A DNA stretch of 64,000 nucleotides from Streptomyces phaeofaciens (lineage in GTDB: Bacteria > Actinomycetota > Actinomycetes > Streptomycetales > Streptomycetaceae), in contig NZ_BMSA01000007.1 in the NCBI RefSeq assembly GCF_014648915.1, positions 186,001 through 250,000 of the forward strand. The letters run 5' to 3'. A model generated the notes under the pieces. It was given only the letters and a program-made list of their open reading frames with translations, did no database searches and was not told the origin of the DNA. The translations under genes and the position numbers were made by a program. Shown one piece after another: positions 8,478 through 17,706 of the stretch. The number at the start of each line of letters is the position of its first letter. The stretch's first letter is position 1.

Positions 8478-8607
8478 GCCCGGCGGGTTGCCCCGGAGGC
8501 CCACGCCAAACCCGTCCCGTCCGGACGCGCCGCGCAGTGGCCCGGGTACGGTGAGTAAGGGGTGACGTGAGGCGGTTCACGCCCGTTTCCTGGGGTATTC
8601 AGCCGAT

Positions 8608-8970
8608 ATGACTACCGCAAGCCAGCTGGCCGCCGCGAGCGGCCTGCTCAGCCTCATGCTGTTCGTGGTCGGCATGGCGGTCATCGCCCTGCTGGCCGGC
8701 GGCTTCTGGATGGGCTCGCGCATCAAGACGCGCGAGTCGCCCCGGCCGCGCCCCGAGGAGCAGCCGCATCTGCCTCCGGAAGGCGCGGTGCACGAGATCC
8801 GCGAGAACCGCGAGCCGGAGGAGGTGCCCCGGACTCCTAAGGGCGGCCGCCCTCTCACCCCGTACCAACTGACCAACATGCAGACCCGGGCCAGCTCCTC
8901 GAAGACCCGGCCGCGCTGGAGCAAGGGCAGCAGCGGTTCCTTCGGCGGGGGCGGGCTGGGCGCCCACTGA
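8608..8970 (+). CDS. DUF6479 family single-pass membrane protein
   Basis: The 120-residue protein begins with a membrane segment (LLSLMLFVVGMAVIALLAGGFWMG) followed by a charged cytoplasmic tail with TPYQLTNMQTRASSSK and a Gly/Ser-rich end. This layout is typical of the actinomycete DUF6479 family, whose function is unknown. The family conserves the PLTPYQLxNxQT-type stretch. It is monocistronic, divergent from the copper-storage gene across a short promoter region. Confidence 0.82.
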   Translation: MTTASQLAAASGLLSLMLFVVGMAVIALLAGGFWMGSRIKTRESPRPRPEEQPHLPPEGAVHEIRENREPEEVPRTPKGGRPLTPYQLTNMQTRASSSKTRPRWSKGSSGSFGGGGLGAH

Positions 8971-8996
8971 GGACGGCGGGCGGCACCCGCCGCCCG

Positions 8997-9854
8997 TCAC
9001 GGCACGCGCCGAGCGATCGCCAGGGCCTGCTCGGCGTAGGCCCGGCCGAACAGTACGGCGTGCACCAGCAACGGGAACAACTGGTGCACGCCGACGCGGC
9101 CGGGCCATCCGTGCTCCCGCGGGGCGATCTCGTCGTAGCCCTCGTGGACCCGGTCCAGGAAGGGGCAGCCGAACAGTTCCAGCATCGCCAGATCGGTCTC
9201 GCGGTGGCCGCCGTGCGCGGCCGGGTCGATGAGCCACGCGTGTCCGTCCGTGCCCCACAGCACGTTGCCGTGCCACAGGTCGCCGTGCAGCCGGGCGGGC
9301 GGTTCGGCGGGTCCGGCCAGCGCGGGCAGCCGGGCGCAGACACGCTCGACGACGGCCGCCTCGGCGGACCGCACCGTGCCGGCGTCGACGGCCGCCCGCA
9401 GATACGGCAGCACCCGGTGCTCGGCGTACCACGCCGGCCACTCCCGCCCCGGCGTGTTCCGCATCGGGGCGCCTCCGATGAACGCCGCCTCGGGTCCGCC
9501 CGGCGGCGGGGCGCCGAACGCGGGCGCGCCGGCCCGGTGCAGGGCGGCCAGCGCGCGTCCCAGCCGGAGCGCGGCTCCGGGGGCCGGGGCCCCGGTCGCC
9601 ACCCGTTCGCTCACCAGCCACCGGTCGTCGTGCCCGTACACCACCGGCACCCGCACCGCCCGCGCGTCACCCAGCCAGCGCAGCCCGGCGGCCTCGGCCC
9701 GCACCGCCCCGGGCCGGTCGTCGCGCTTGACGATCACCACCCGCCCGTCGGCCAGCGCGGCCTCCGTGAGCGCTCCGGACAGGGGGCGCGTGCGGTGCGC
9801 GGACGCTCCGGTGAGGCGGGCGGCGGCGGCTCCGGGATCGGACGGCGAGGGCAC
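8997..9854 (-). CDS. Fructosamine/ketosamine-3-kinase family protein
   Basis: These aminoglycoside-kinase-like enzymes phosphorylate ketosamines on glycated amines, aiding deglycation. The 285-residue protein shows the Brenner catalytic loop RLHGDLWHGNVLW, followed by LIDPAAHGGHRETDLAMLELFG, which holds the metal-binding Asp, and a C-terminal QLFPLLVHAVLFG helix typical of the family. GTG at 9854 is the likely start; a longer in-frame extension runs into the divergent PPK2 promoter. No partner gene is visible. Confidence in fold and catalytic loop is high; the real substrate is unknown. Confidence 0.87.
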   Translation of the reverse strand: MPSPSDPGAAAARLTGASAHRTRPLSGALTEAALADGRVVIVKRDDRPGAVRAEAAGLRWLGDARAVRVPVVYGHDDRWLVSERVATGAPAPGAALRLGRALAALHRAGAPAFGAPPPGGPEAAFIGGAPMRNTPGREWPAWYAEHRVLPYLRAAVDAGTVRSAEAAVVERVCARLPALAGPAEPPARLHGDLWHGNVLWGTDGHAWLIDPAAHGGHRETDLAMLELFGCPFLDRVHEGYDEIAPREHGWPGRVGVHQLFPLLVHAVLFGRAYAEQALAIARRVP

Positions 9855-9974
9855 GGAAGGAGCGTACGACGCGCCCCCGGGGCCGTGGCGGCGGTGGCGC
9901 GCGGACGTGTCGCGGACCGTGATCACGTACCGTGGCACTGCTCGGATCGACACGTCGGCGAGGGGTTCAGGCTG

Positions 9975-10778
9975 ATGGCCAAGGACAAGGCGGCGCGGGT
10001 GCCGCGGACCGCTTACGAAAGCGAACTGCTGCGGCTCCAGACGGAGTTGGTGAAGCTGCAGGAATGGGTGCGGGCCGAGGGTGCGCGGCTGGTGGTCGTG
10101 TTCGAGGGGCGGGACGCGGCGGGGAAGGGCGGCACGATCAAGCGGGTCGCCGAGCACCTCAACCCCCGGATCGCCCGGATCGCCGCGCTGCCCAAGCCGA
10201 CCGAGCGGGAGCGCACGCAGTGGTACTTCCAGCGGTACGTCGCGCATCTGCCGGCCGCCGGGGAGATCGTGCTGTTCGACCGGTCCTGGTACAACCGGGC
10301 CGGTGTCGAACACGTGATGGGGTTCTGCACCAGGGAGGAGTACCAGCTGTTCCTGCGCCAGTGCCCGATCTTCGAGCGGATGCTGATGGAGGGCGGCGTC
10401 CTGCTGCGCAAGTACTGGTTCTCGGTGAGCGACACCGAACAGCAGGACCGTTTCCGCAAGCGGCTGGAGGATCCGCTGCGCCGCTGGAAGCTGTCGCCCA
10501 TGGACCTGGAGTCCCTCAGCCGCTGGGAGGCGTACTCGCGGGCCAAGGACGAGATGATGGTGCACACCGACCTGCCGGAGGCGCCCTGGCACATCGTGGA
10601 GAGCGACGACAAGCGGCGGGCCCGGCTGAACATGATCGCCCATCTGCTGGACTCGGTGCCCTACCGCGAGGTGCCCCCGCCGGTGCTGAAGCTGCCCGAA
10701 CGGCCGGAATCCACCGGGTACGTACGGACTCCGCGCGAACTGCAGAACTACGTCCCGGATCACGCGGCGAGTCTGTGA
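9975..10778 (+). CDS. ppk2: Polyphosphate kinase 2
   Basis: PPK2 transfers phosphate between polyphosphate and nucleotides, acting in the cytoplasm in energy and phosphate storage. The 267-residue protein has Walker A VVFEGRDAAGKGGTIKRV and the lid/Walker B part VLFDRSWYNRAGVEHVMGFC, followed by KYWFSVSDTEQQDRF and SPMDLESLSRWEAYSRAKD, all family signatures. Length fits single-domain PPK2 enzymes. ATG at 9975 follows a weak AGGGG. It is divergent from the sugar-amine kinase. Nucleotide preference cannot be decided from motifs alone. Confidence 0.93.
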   Translation: MAKDKAARVPRTAYESELLRLQTELVKLQEWVRAEGARLVVVFEGRDAAGKGGTIKRVAEHLNPRIARIAALPKPTERERTQWYFQRYVAHLPAAGEIVLFDRSWYNRAGVEHVMGFCTREEYQLFLRQCPIFERMLMEGGVLLRKYWFSVSDTEQQDRFRKRLEDPLRRWKLSPMDLESLSRWEAYSRAKDEMMVHTDLPEAPWHIVESDDKRRARLNMIAHLLDSVPYREVPPPVLKLPERPESTGYVRTPRELQNYVPDHAASL

Positions 10779-10885
10779 CCCGCTGCTCAGGTTCGTAAGT
10801 GAACGGACAGTAAACGACTTCACGAAGCGGAGACGGCCGGAAGGCGCTGTGATGGCCTGAATCGTCGCGCAGGGTGAGGTGGAAG

Positions 10886-12841
10886 ATGTCCGACGTGATG
10901 GCGGCAGAACCGGTGCGGCATGCGAGCACCACGGAGCAGAAACGGTGCTCCTGCCAGGCGCCCGCGGCCGAGCGCGCACCGGGTGGGGCGGAGGAGCGGT
11001 TCCGGGGGCTGCTGGAGGCGGCGCCGGACGCGATGGTCATCGTGGACGACACGGGCACCATCAGACTGGTCAACGCCCAGACCGAGGCGCTGTTCGGCTA
11101 CGGCCGCGAGGAACTGCTCGGCCACCCGGTCGAGTTGCTCATCCCGCACCGCTTCCGCGACCAGCACACCGGGCACCGCAGCGGCTACGCCGCCAACCGG
11201 CAGGTGCGTCCGATGGGCGCCGGCCTCGAACTGCACGGGCTGCGCAAGGACGGCACGGAGTTCCCCGTCGAGATCAGCCTCAGTCCGCTGGAGACCACGG
11301 ACGGGCTGCTGGTCTCGGCGGCCGTGCGCGACGTCAGCGACCGCAAGGCGGCCGAGGCCCGCATCAACGAGCTGGCCGCGCTGGTGGAGTCGTCGCAGGA
11401 CGCGATCCTCGCCAACACCCTCGACGGGTACATCACGTACTGGAACGCGGCCGCGCAGCGGCTGTACGGCTACACCGCCGAGGAGGTCATCGGCCGGCAC
11501 GTCTCGCTGCTGGCCCCGCCGGAGCTGCGCGGCGAGATCCGCGCGCTGCTGAAGCGGCTGCGGCACGGCGAGAAGGTCGAGCACTTCGAGACGTTACGGC
11601 TGACCAGCGGGGGCGGGCTGCTGGACGTGGACGTGACGCTGTGGCCGACCCACGACACGCACGGCACGGTGGTCGGGGCGTGCGCGATCGTCCGGGACAT
11701 CAGCGACCGCAAGCGCGCGGAGGCCGAACTGACCGCGCTGTACGAGCAGCAGCGGCACATCGCGCTGACCCTCCAACGCAGTCTGATGGGCACCCCGCCC
11801 GCGCTCCCGGGCCTGGCCACGGCCAGCCGCTACCGGCCCGCGACCCAGGGCGCGGGGGTGGGCGGCGACTGGTTCGACCTCATCCCGCTGGGCGCCGACC
11901 GGGTGGGCGTGCTGATCGGTGACGTGATGGGCCGCGGTCTGGAGGCGGCCGCCGTGATGGGGCAGCTGCGCTCGGCGGCGCACGCGCTGGCGAAGACCGG
12001 GATGCAGCCGCACCAGCTGATGCGGGCCCTGGACCGGTGCGTGTCCGACCTCGACGTCCCCGACCAGCTCGTCACCTGCTGCTATCTGGTGATCGCCTCG
12101 GACGCCGGCACCGTCACCGTCTGCTCGGCGGGCCATCTGCCGGTGCTGGTCGCCGGGGTCGGCGAAGGCGTCAGCGCCCTGCCGTGCCCGGTGAACGCGC
12201 CGCTCGGGGTGGGTGACGTCCTGTACGAGGAGGCCAGCTCGGCGATACCCCCGGGCGCCACCCTGGTGCTCTACACGGACGGACTGATCGAGACCCCGGG
12301 CAGCGACATCGAGTTCCGGATCGACGAACTCACCTTCCTGCTGGACGAGTTCTTCACCGGCAGCCCGTCCCTGGAGGCCGCCGCGGACCATGTGCTGACG
12401 GAGCTGCTGCCGGACGCCGACAGCCACAACGACGATGTCACCCTGCTGTTCGCACAGCTCCCGGCGGCCCCGCTGGCCGCCGTCACCACCGACCTGCCGG
12501 CCGTCCCCTGCTCCGTGCCGGAGGGGCGCGCCTTCCTGCACAAGACGCTCACCTCGTGGAACTGCGCCGGTGCCGCCGACGACGCCCTCCTGCTGCTGTC
12601 GGAGACGCTGACCAACGCAGTGCAGCACGCCGAGGGCCCGCTGGGCCTGCATCTGCACCGCACGGACACCGCTCTCACCGTCGAGATCAGCGACCGCAGT
12701 CCGCAGCTGCCCCAGCCGCGCCTCGCGGGTGAGAACGAGGAGTCCGGCCGGGGCCTGATCCTGGTCCGTGCCCTCGCCGCCAGCTGGGGGGTACGGCCGA
12801 CGGACGAGGGCAAGACCACCTGGTTCACGCTGAGGCTGTGA
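10886..12841 (+). CDS. PAS-PAS-SpoIIE phosphatase with HATPase domain
   Basis: This 651-residue cytoplasmic signalling protein carries two PAS domains (about 40-155 and 165-290; each ends in an RDxSDRK-type PAC motif), a PP2C/SpoIIE Ser/Thr phosphatase (about 300-520; GGDWFDLIPL, IGDVMGRGLEAAAVM, LYTDGLIETPG, HNDDVTLLF) and a C-terminal anti-sigma-type ATPase (LLLSETLTNAVQHAEG, SGRGLILVRALA). Such proteins dephosphorylate anti-anti-sigma factors in response to a signal bound by PAS. ATG 10886 follows GAGGTGG; a GTG four codons earlier is possible. The 3' end overlaps the convergent ATP-grasp gene by 17 bases. Confidence 0.92.
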   Translation: MSDVMAAEPVRHASTTEQKRCSCQAPAAERAPGGAEERFRGLLEAAPDAMVIVDDTGTIRLVNAQTEALFGYGREELLGHPVELLIPHRFRDQHTGHRSGYAANRQVRPMGAGLELHGLRKDGTEFPVEISLSPLETTDGLLVSAAVRDVSDRKAAEARINELAALVESSQDAILANTLDGYITYWNAAAQRLYGYTAEEVIGRHVSLLAPPELRGEIRALLKRLRHGEKVEHFETLRLTSGGGLLDVDVTLWPTHDTHGTVVGACAIVRDISDRKRAEAELTALYEQQRHIALTLQRSLMGTPPALPGLATASRYRPATQGAGVGGDWFDLIPLGADRVGVLIGDVMGRGLEAAAVMGQLRSAAHALAKTGMQPHQLMRALDRCVSDLDVPDQLVTCCYLVIASDAGTVTVCSAGHLPVLVAGVGEGVSALPCPVNAPLGVGDVLYEEASSAIPPGATLVLYTDGLIETPGSDIEFRIDELTFLLDEFFTGSPSLEAAADHVLTELLPDADSHNDDVTLLFAQLPAAPLAAVTTDLPAVPCSVPEGRAFLHKTLTSWNCAGAADDALLLLSETLTNAVQHAEGPLGLHLHRTDTALTVEISDRSPQLPQPRLAGENEESGRGLILVRALAASWGVRPTDEGKTTWFTLRL

Positions 12842-13802
12842 GCCCCCGGGACGGTCCGCCGCCGGCCAGTTCGAAGGCGTCCAGATGCGCCTGGACGTAC
12901 GGTACGGCGACCTTCTCCCGCTCCACCGCCCCGTCCACGAAGGCGGGCTGCACATTGACCTCGAAGACCACCCCGCCGTTCTCGATCGCCAGGTCGACGC
13001 CGGCGAAGGGCAGGCCGACCGAGGCGGTGGCGGCGACGGCGAGCTCCCCGAGGCGGGCCGGCAGGTCCCGCGGGTCGATGTGGACGGGGGTGGCGCCCCG
13101 GCAGGTGTTGCAGGGGGTGTCGTGCTCGGGCTGGAGGTGCTCGCGGGCGTGCACGACCCGCCCGCCGAGCACGAACACCCGGAACTGGTGGCGCATGCCG
13201 TCGGCGGTGACGTTGCCCGCGTCGCGGGACAGCATCCAGTCGGTGCCGTGCTCGGCGTAGTAGGCGGTGGCCTCCGCCAGCCGCGGCCCGGTGGTGATGT
13301 GGAAGGTGTCGTCGCCGCCGGTGCCGACGACGGGCCTGGCCCAGGTGTCGCCGCCCAGCCGCTCGAACGCCTCGGCCGCCTCCCCGGCCGAGGGGTCGGA
13401 CAGCACGACGGTCTCCATCTGGGCGACGCCGTCGCGCTGGAAGCGGGCCACGGTGAGGTTCTTCTCCGTCGCCGTCCGCCAGGCGTCGGGGCCGGTGCCG
13501 AGGGTCACCACGTCGTGGATACGCAGGAGTTCCTGAAAGGCGGCGAGGTCGCGCCGGCGGTGCGGCGGGATCTCGTAGAGAAGGACGACGTCGGGGACGA
13601 AGTCCAGCCGCTCCTCGGGGACCTGGAGCCGTAACCGGCCGCCGTCGGGGACGCCGCGGCCGGATCCGCCGGTCGCGAAGTGCCGGGAGTCGACACGGAC
13701 GGGCGGTGCGCCGGTGAGCAGTTCCACGGCCTCGGCGAGGTACTCCCGGCACCCCTCGGACGAGGTGGGATCGGCGATCAGGGCGATGCTCGGTCGGGAC
13801 AC
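12825..13802 (-). CDS. RimK-like ATP-grasp ligase
   Basis: The 325-residue protein resembles the RimK/glutathione-synthase ATP-grasp group that joins a carboxylate to an amine at ATP cost. Visible features are LYEIPPHRRRDLAAFQELLRI, TEKNLTVARFQRDGVAQMET, WARPVVGTGGDDTFHI, FRVFVLGGRVVHAREHLQ and the metal-binding FAGVDLAIENGGVVFEVNVQ region. A Cys pair (CNTCRG) before the last section is characteristic of an actinobacterial subgroup. GTG at 13802 is preferred because GGAGG lies five bases upstream; ATG at 13814 is the alternative. It is transcribed alone and overlaps the SpoIIE gene tail-to-tail. The substrate is unknown. Confidence 0.83.
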   Translation of the reverse strand: MSRPSIALIADPTSSEGCREYLAEAVELLTGAPPVRVDSRHFATGGSGRGVPDGGRLRLQVPEERLDFVPDVVLLYEIPPHRRRDLAAFQELLRIHDVVTLGTGPDAWRTATEKNLTVARFQRDGVAQMETVVLSDPSAGEAAEAFERLGGDTWARPVVGTGGDDTFHITTGPRLAEATAYYAEHGTDWMLSRDAGNVTADGMRHQFRVFVLGGRVVHAREHLQPEHDTPCNTCRGATPVHIDPRDLPARLGELAVAATASVGLPFAGVDLAIENGGVVFEVNVQPAFVDGAVEREKVAVPYVQAHLDAFELAGGGPSRGLTASA

Positions 13803-14156
13803 AGCGGCCTCCATGGGCAGTCGACGCACGCTCGTGCCGCGGGCTCCCTGATGCGCGGCCCGAGCGGTGTCACGGATGGTGCCTGTCGCGCGGTGGGTCC
13901 TCGCACCCGTCGCCCTGGAACCGCGCCGGTGTGCGGGGCCGTACCGGGTCCGGACGGATGCCGGGCCGGGGACGGACGTGACCCGAGGGGCTGGTGGGGC
14001 TCGCCCCGCAGGATCCGCGGCGCAGGGCTGGCCGACCACTGTAGGCACGGGCCGGGACGGATCGACAGGGCGCACGCCCGGCCGCCTCCTGACCCCCGCC
14101 CTGCGCCGTCCGCCCCTGTCCGTGCGCCCTGTCCCGCACGCCGGTGACCTGCGGTC
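13803..14156. other. Gene-poor spacer
   Basis: About 350 bases lie between the start of the ATP-grasp gene and the stop of phosphoketolase. No frame shows a conserved protein. It should hold the ATP-grasp promoter, but no clear -10/-35 pair or palindrome stands out. Confidence 0.5.
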
Positions 14157-16541
14157 TCAGCCGTCCCAGGACCAGTCGGCGACCTCGGGCAGATCGATGC
14201 CGTGGGTCCGGATCCAGTCGTGGTGGCGCAGTCGCGCGTCCTCCATCCGCTGACGGACCGCGGCGGCGCGCACGGCGAGGCCGGGGACGCGGTCGATGAC
14301 GTCCATCACGAGCCGGTAGCGGTCGAGGTCGTTGCGGACGACCATGTCGAACGGGGTGGTCGTGGTGCCGATCTCCTTGTAGCCGCGCACATGCAGGTTG
14401 CGGTGGCCGGTGCGGCGGTAGGCGAGGCGGTGGATGAGCCACGGGTAGCCGTGGTAGGCGAAGACGACCGGCTTGTCCGTGGTGAAGAGGCCGTCGTACT
14501 CGAAGTCCCCCATGCCGTGCGGGTGTTCCTCGGCGGGCTGCAGTCGGGCGATGTCGACGACGTTGACGACCCGGACGGCGAGTTCGGGCAGGTTGCGGCG
14601 CAGCAGCTGGGCGGCGGCCAGCACCTCCTGGGTGGGGACGTCACCGGCGCAGGCGAGCACGACGTCGGGTTCACGGCTGCCGTTCTCGGTGCCGGCCCAG
14701 TCCCAGACACCGGCGCCGCGCGCGCAGTGCACCCGGGCCTGGTCCATGGACAGCCAGTCGAAGCAGGGCTGCTTGCCGGCGACGATCACGTTGACGTAGT
14801 CGCGGCTTCGCAGCGCGTGGTCGGCCACGGACAGCAGGGTGTTGGTGTCCGGCGGGAGGTAGACCCGTACGACCTCGGGGCTCTTGTTCAGGACGTGGTC
14901 GACGAAGCCGGGGTCCTGGTGGGAGAAGCCGTTGTGGTCCTGGCGCCAGACGTGGGACGTGAGCAGGTAGTTGAGGGAGGGGACGGGCGCGCGCCAGGGC
15001 AGTCGCCGGGTCACCCGCAGCCATTTGATGTGCTGGTTGACCATCGAGTCGACGATGTGCACGAACGCCTCGTAGCAGGAGAACAGTCCGTGACGGCCCG
15101 TCAGCAGATAGCCCTCCAGCCAGCCCTGACAGGTGTGTTCGGAGAGGATCTCCATCACCCGGCCGTGCCGGTCGAGGTGTTCGTCGACCTGGAGGGTCTG
15201 CGCCTGCCACGCCTTGCCGCTGGCGCCGAAGACGGCCTGGAGCCGGTTGGAGGCGGTCTCGTCGGGCCCGACCAGCCGGAAGTCCCGGCGCCCGGCGGTG
15301 GACCGCATGACGTCCCCGATCAAGTCGCCCAGCACCCGGGTGGGTTCGTGCAGGGTGGTGCCCGGCTTGTCGACCGGGACGGCGTAGGTGTCCAGGCCGG
15401 GCAGGGGGAGTTCGCGCACCAGCAGCCCGCCGTTGGCGTGCGGGGTGGCGCCGAGGCGGCGGGTGCCCTCGGGGATCCAGGCCAGGACGTCGAGACGGGG
15501 CCTGCCCTGCTCGTCGAACAGCTCGTCGGGCCGGTAGGAGCGCAGCCACGCCTCCAGCTGGCGCAGATGGTCGGGGTTGTCCCGGACGGCCGACAGCGGT
15601 ACCTGGTGGGCGCGCCAGGTCCCCTCCACCGGCAGCCGGTCGACGTGGGCGGGGCCGGTCCAGCCCTTCGGGGTGCGCAGCACGATCACCGGCCAGCGGG
15701 GGCGCTCGCGGGCGCCGTCCGCGCGGGCGGCACGCTGGAGGGCGGCGATACGGTCCAGCGCGGTGTCCATGGCCTGTGCCATCGCGCGGTGGACGGCGTT
15801 CGGCTCGTCGCCGGTGACATGGATCGGGTCGTGGCCGTAGCCGCGCAGCAGGTCGTCGAGTTCGGGTTCGGGGATCCGGGCCAGCACGGCCGGGTTGGCG
15901 ATCTTGTAGCCGTTGAGGTGCAGGATCGGCAGGACCGCGCCGTCGTGGACGGGGTCGAGGAACTTGTTGGAGTGCCAGGAGGCGGCCAGCGGCCCGGTCT
16001 CGGCCTCTCCGTCGCCGATCACACAGGTGACGAGCAGGTCCGGGTTGTCGAGGGCGGCGCCGTAGGCGTGGGAGAGGGCGTAGCCGAGTTCGCCGCCCTC
16101 GTGGATCGAGCCGGGGGTCTCGGGGGCGACATGGCTGGGGATCCCACCGGGGAAGGAGAACTGCCGGAACAGCCGGGCCATGCCGGCCGCGTCCCGGGTG
16201 ACGTCGGGGTAGATCTCGGTGTACGAGCCCTCCAGCCAGGAGTTGGCGACGACGGCCGGGCCGCCGTGGCCGGGTCCCCAGACGCACAGGGCGTTCAGGT
16301 CGCGGGTGCGCACGGCACGGTTGAGGTGGGTGTACACGAGGTTCAGGCCGGGCGAGGTCCCCCAGTGGCCGAGCAGCCGCGGCTTGACGTGCTCCGGGCG
16401 CAGGGGCTCGGTGAGCAGCGGGTTGGCCATGAGATAGATCTGGCCGACGGCCAGATAGTTCGCGGCGCGCCAGTGCGCGTCGAGCGTCCGGAGCTCGTCG
16501 TCGGTGAGCGGGGCGGACGTCTGCTGCGGGTCGACGGACAT
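14157..16541 (-). CDS. xfp: Phosphoketolase (xylulose-5-P/fructose-6-P)
   Basis: This thiamine-diphosphate enzyme splits xylulose-5-P or fructose-6-P to acetyl phosphate and a smaller sugar phosphate. The 794-residue length matches the family. Motifs include LLGHWGTSPGLNLVYTHLNR, VWGPGHGGPAVVANSWLEGS, SIHEGGELGYALSHAYGA, the ThDP-binding VIGDGEAETGPLAASWHSNK, and SYEAFVHIVDSMVNQHIKW. ATG at 16541 follows GGAAGGGAA. The nearby RpiB-like isomerase on the same strand could feed pentose phosphates, but a repeat element separates them by about 250 bases, so co-transcription is uncertain. Confidence 0.95.
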   Translation of the reverse strand: MSVDPQQTSAPLTDDELRTLDAHWRAANYLAVGQIYLMANPLLTEPLRPEHVKPRLLGHWGTSPGLNLVYTHLNRAVRTRDLNALCVWGPGHGGPAVVANSWLEGSYTEIYPDVTRDAAGMARLFRQFSFPGGIPSHVAPETPGSIHEGGELGYALSHAYGAALDNPDLLVTCVIGDGEAETGPLAASWHSNKFLDPVHDGAVLPILHLNGYKIANPAVLARIPEPELDDLLRGYGHDPIHVTGDEPNAVHRAMAQAMDTALDRIAALQRAARADGARERPRWPVIVLRTPKGWTGPAHVDRLPVEGTWRAHQVPLSAVRDNPDHLRQLEAWLRSYRPDELFDEQGRPRLDVLAWIPEGTRRLGATPHANGGLLVRELPLPGLDTYAVPVDKPGTTLHEPTRVLGDLIGDVMRSTAGRRDFRLVGPDETASNRLQAVFGASGKAWQAQTLQVDEHLDRHGRVMEILSEHTCQGWLEGYLLTGRHGLFSCYEAFVHIVDSMVNQHIKWLRVTRRLPWRAPVPSLNYLLTSHVWRQDHNGFSHQDPGFVDHVLNKSPEVVRVYLPPDTNTLLSVADHALRSRDYVNVIVAGKQPCFDWLSMDQARVHCARGAGVWDWAGTENGSREPDVVLACAGDVPTQEVLAAAQLLRRNLPELAVRVVNVVDIARLQPAEEHPHGMGDFEYDGLFTTDKPVVFAYHGYPWLIHRLAYRRTGHRNLHVRGYKEIGTTTTPFDMVVRNDLDRYRLVMDVIDRVPGLAVRAAAVRQRMEDARLRHHDWIRTHGIDLPEVADWSWDG

Positions 16542-16682
16542 CTCGGGATTCCCTTCCGGATCGGGGTCGCTCGGAGGTGCGTGCCGGTCCGTGCCTCCCA
16601 CCCTCTCCCGCCGGCCCCGGACCCGACAGGGCCGAACGGTCCATACGGCGCATTCGAGCCGTCCGTACGGGGGCCGGGGTCC

Positions 16683-16754
16683 TAGGGGGTGTCTCGTCGA
16701 TCGGGCCGGATCAGGGACCCCGCGAGCCCGGCATGATCGGCGAGACACCCCCTA
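16683..16754. repeat. MITE-like 72-bp inverted-repeat element
   Basis: Two 20-base arms, TAGGGGGTGTCTCGTCGATC (16683-16702) and its complement with one mismatch (16735-16754), flank a 32-base GC-rich centre. Ends of this kind (AGGGGGTGTCTCG) look like transposon termini, and no transposase is inside, so a miniature element is likely. It could also act as a terminator of the rpiB-like transcript. Confidence 0.7.
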
Positions 16755-16789
16755 AGCCCGCGTCAGGGCCCGTGTCCGGGCCGCGGGAC

Positions 16790-17248
16790 CTACGGCGTGT
16801 CCGCCCGGCCGGTGTCGAGACTCGCGATGTGGGCCACGTTGCGCCGGTCCTCGGCCTCGGGGCTGGCCTCGGCCGTGAACCAGGCGTCCAGGATCTCCTT
16901 GAGCAGCGGCTCGGAGGTCAGCCGCAGGCTGAGGGCGAGGACGTTGGCGTCGTTCCAGCGGCGGGCGCCGTCCGCGGTGTAGGCGTCGGTGCACAGGGCC
17001 GCCCGGACGCCGGGCACCTTGTTCGCGGCGATCGACGCGCCCGTGCCGGTCCAGCAGCACACCACGGCCTGTTCGGAGGTCCCGGCGGCCACGTCCCGCG
17101 CCGCCGCCGCCGAGCACACCGCCCACTGCGGGTCGGTGCCGGGGCGCAGCGCGCCGTACGTGAGCACGTCGTGCCCGCGGCCGCGCAGCTGCGAGACGAG
17201 CGCGCGGGCGACGGGTTCGTCCATGTCCGAGGAGACGGAGATCCGCAT
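16790..17248 (-). CDS. RpiB/LacAB family sugar-phosphate isomerase
   Basis: The 152-residue protein begins MRISVSSDMDEPVARALVSQL and contains CCWTGTGASIAANKVPGVRAA, the family loop in which the catalytic Cys/Thr and phosphate-binding Gly residues lie, and NDANVLALSLRL. RpiB enzymes interconvert ribose-5-P and ribulose-5-P. The normal SDHxG metal/His segment reads SSDMDEP here, as in a divergent actinobacterial subgroup, so the exact sugar is uncertain. It runs in the same direction as the MerR gene upstream (10-base gap), suggesting an operon. Confidence 0.82.
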   Translation of the reverse strand: MRISVSSDMDEPVARALVSQLRGRGHDVLTYGALRPGTDPQWAVCSAAAARDVAAGTSEQAVVCCWTGTGASIAANKVPGVRAALCTDAYTADGARRWNDANVLALSLRLTSEPLLKEILDAWFTAEASPEAEDRRNVAHIASLDTGRADTP

Positions 17249-17258
17249 GCCGAGGAGC

Positions 17259-17678
17259 CTACTGACCTGGGGCGGGCTCTGTCGCCCCGGGCGACCGCCG
17301 GGCGTGGGCGCACCGGCTGACGTCCGCCTGGTCGCAGCCGAGGGCGCACTCGACGAGGGCGAGCGCGTCCTGCGCGGCCGCGATCCGGGCGCGCAGCCGC
17401 TCGGCCTGCGCCCGCAGCACGTCCCGGCGTGCGGCGGGCTCGGCGACCAGGGCGCGGATGGCGTCCAGCGACAGCCCCGCCTGCTTGGCGCGCAGGATCA
17501 CGGTGACCCGGGCGAGGTCGGCCGCCCCGTAACGGCGACGGCCGGCCGGGTCGCGGGCGGGGGTGAGCAGGCCCCGGCTCTCCCAGTGCCGCAGTACGTG
17601 CGGGGCCAGCCCGAAGCGCTCGGCGAGGGAACCGATGCTCAGGGACGCCCGACGGTCGGGTGGGTCGCTTGACTTCAT
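17259..17678 (-). CDS. MerR family transcriptional regulator
   Basis: The 139-residue protein has an N-terminal winged helix with LSIGSLAERFGLAPHVLRHW followed by ESRGLLTPARDPAGRRRY, textbook MerR, then a dimerisation coiled coil (RDVLRAQAERLRARIAAAQD). The C-terminus has two Cys (ALGCDQADVSRCAHA) that might bind a ligand or metal. ATG at 17678 is 28 bases from the divergent methyltransferase start, so the shared intergenic region likely holds its operator. It may regulate the methyltransferase and the rpiB-like gene. Confidence 0.88.
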   Translation of the reverse strand: MKSSDPPDRRASLSIGSLAERFGLAPHVLRHWESRGLLTPARDPAGRRRYGAADLARVTVILRAKQAGLSLDAIRALVAEPAARRDVLRAQAERLRARIAAAQDALALVECALGCDQADVSRCAHARRSPGATEPAPGQ

Positions 17679-17706
17679 GCCGACATTAAGTCGCAGCCTG
17701 ACCCCC

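Noticed and set aside
14202..16685. Plus-strand frame covering the phosphoketolase gene
   Set aside because: No conserved protein features; phosphoketolase on the minus strand is unambiguous.
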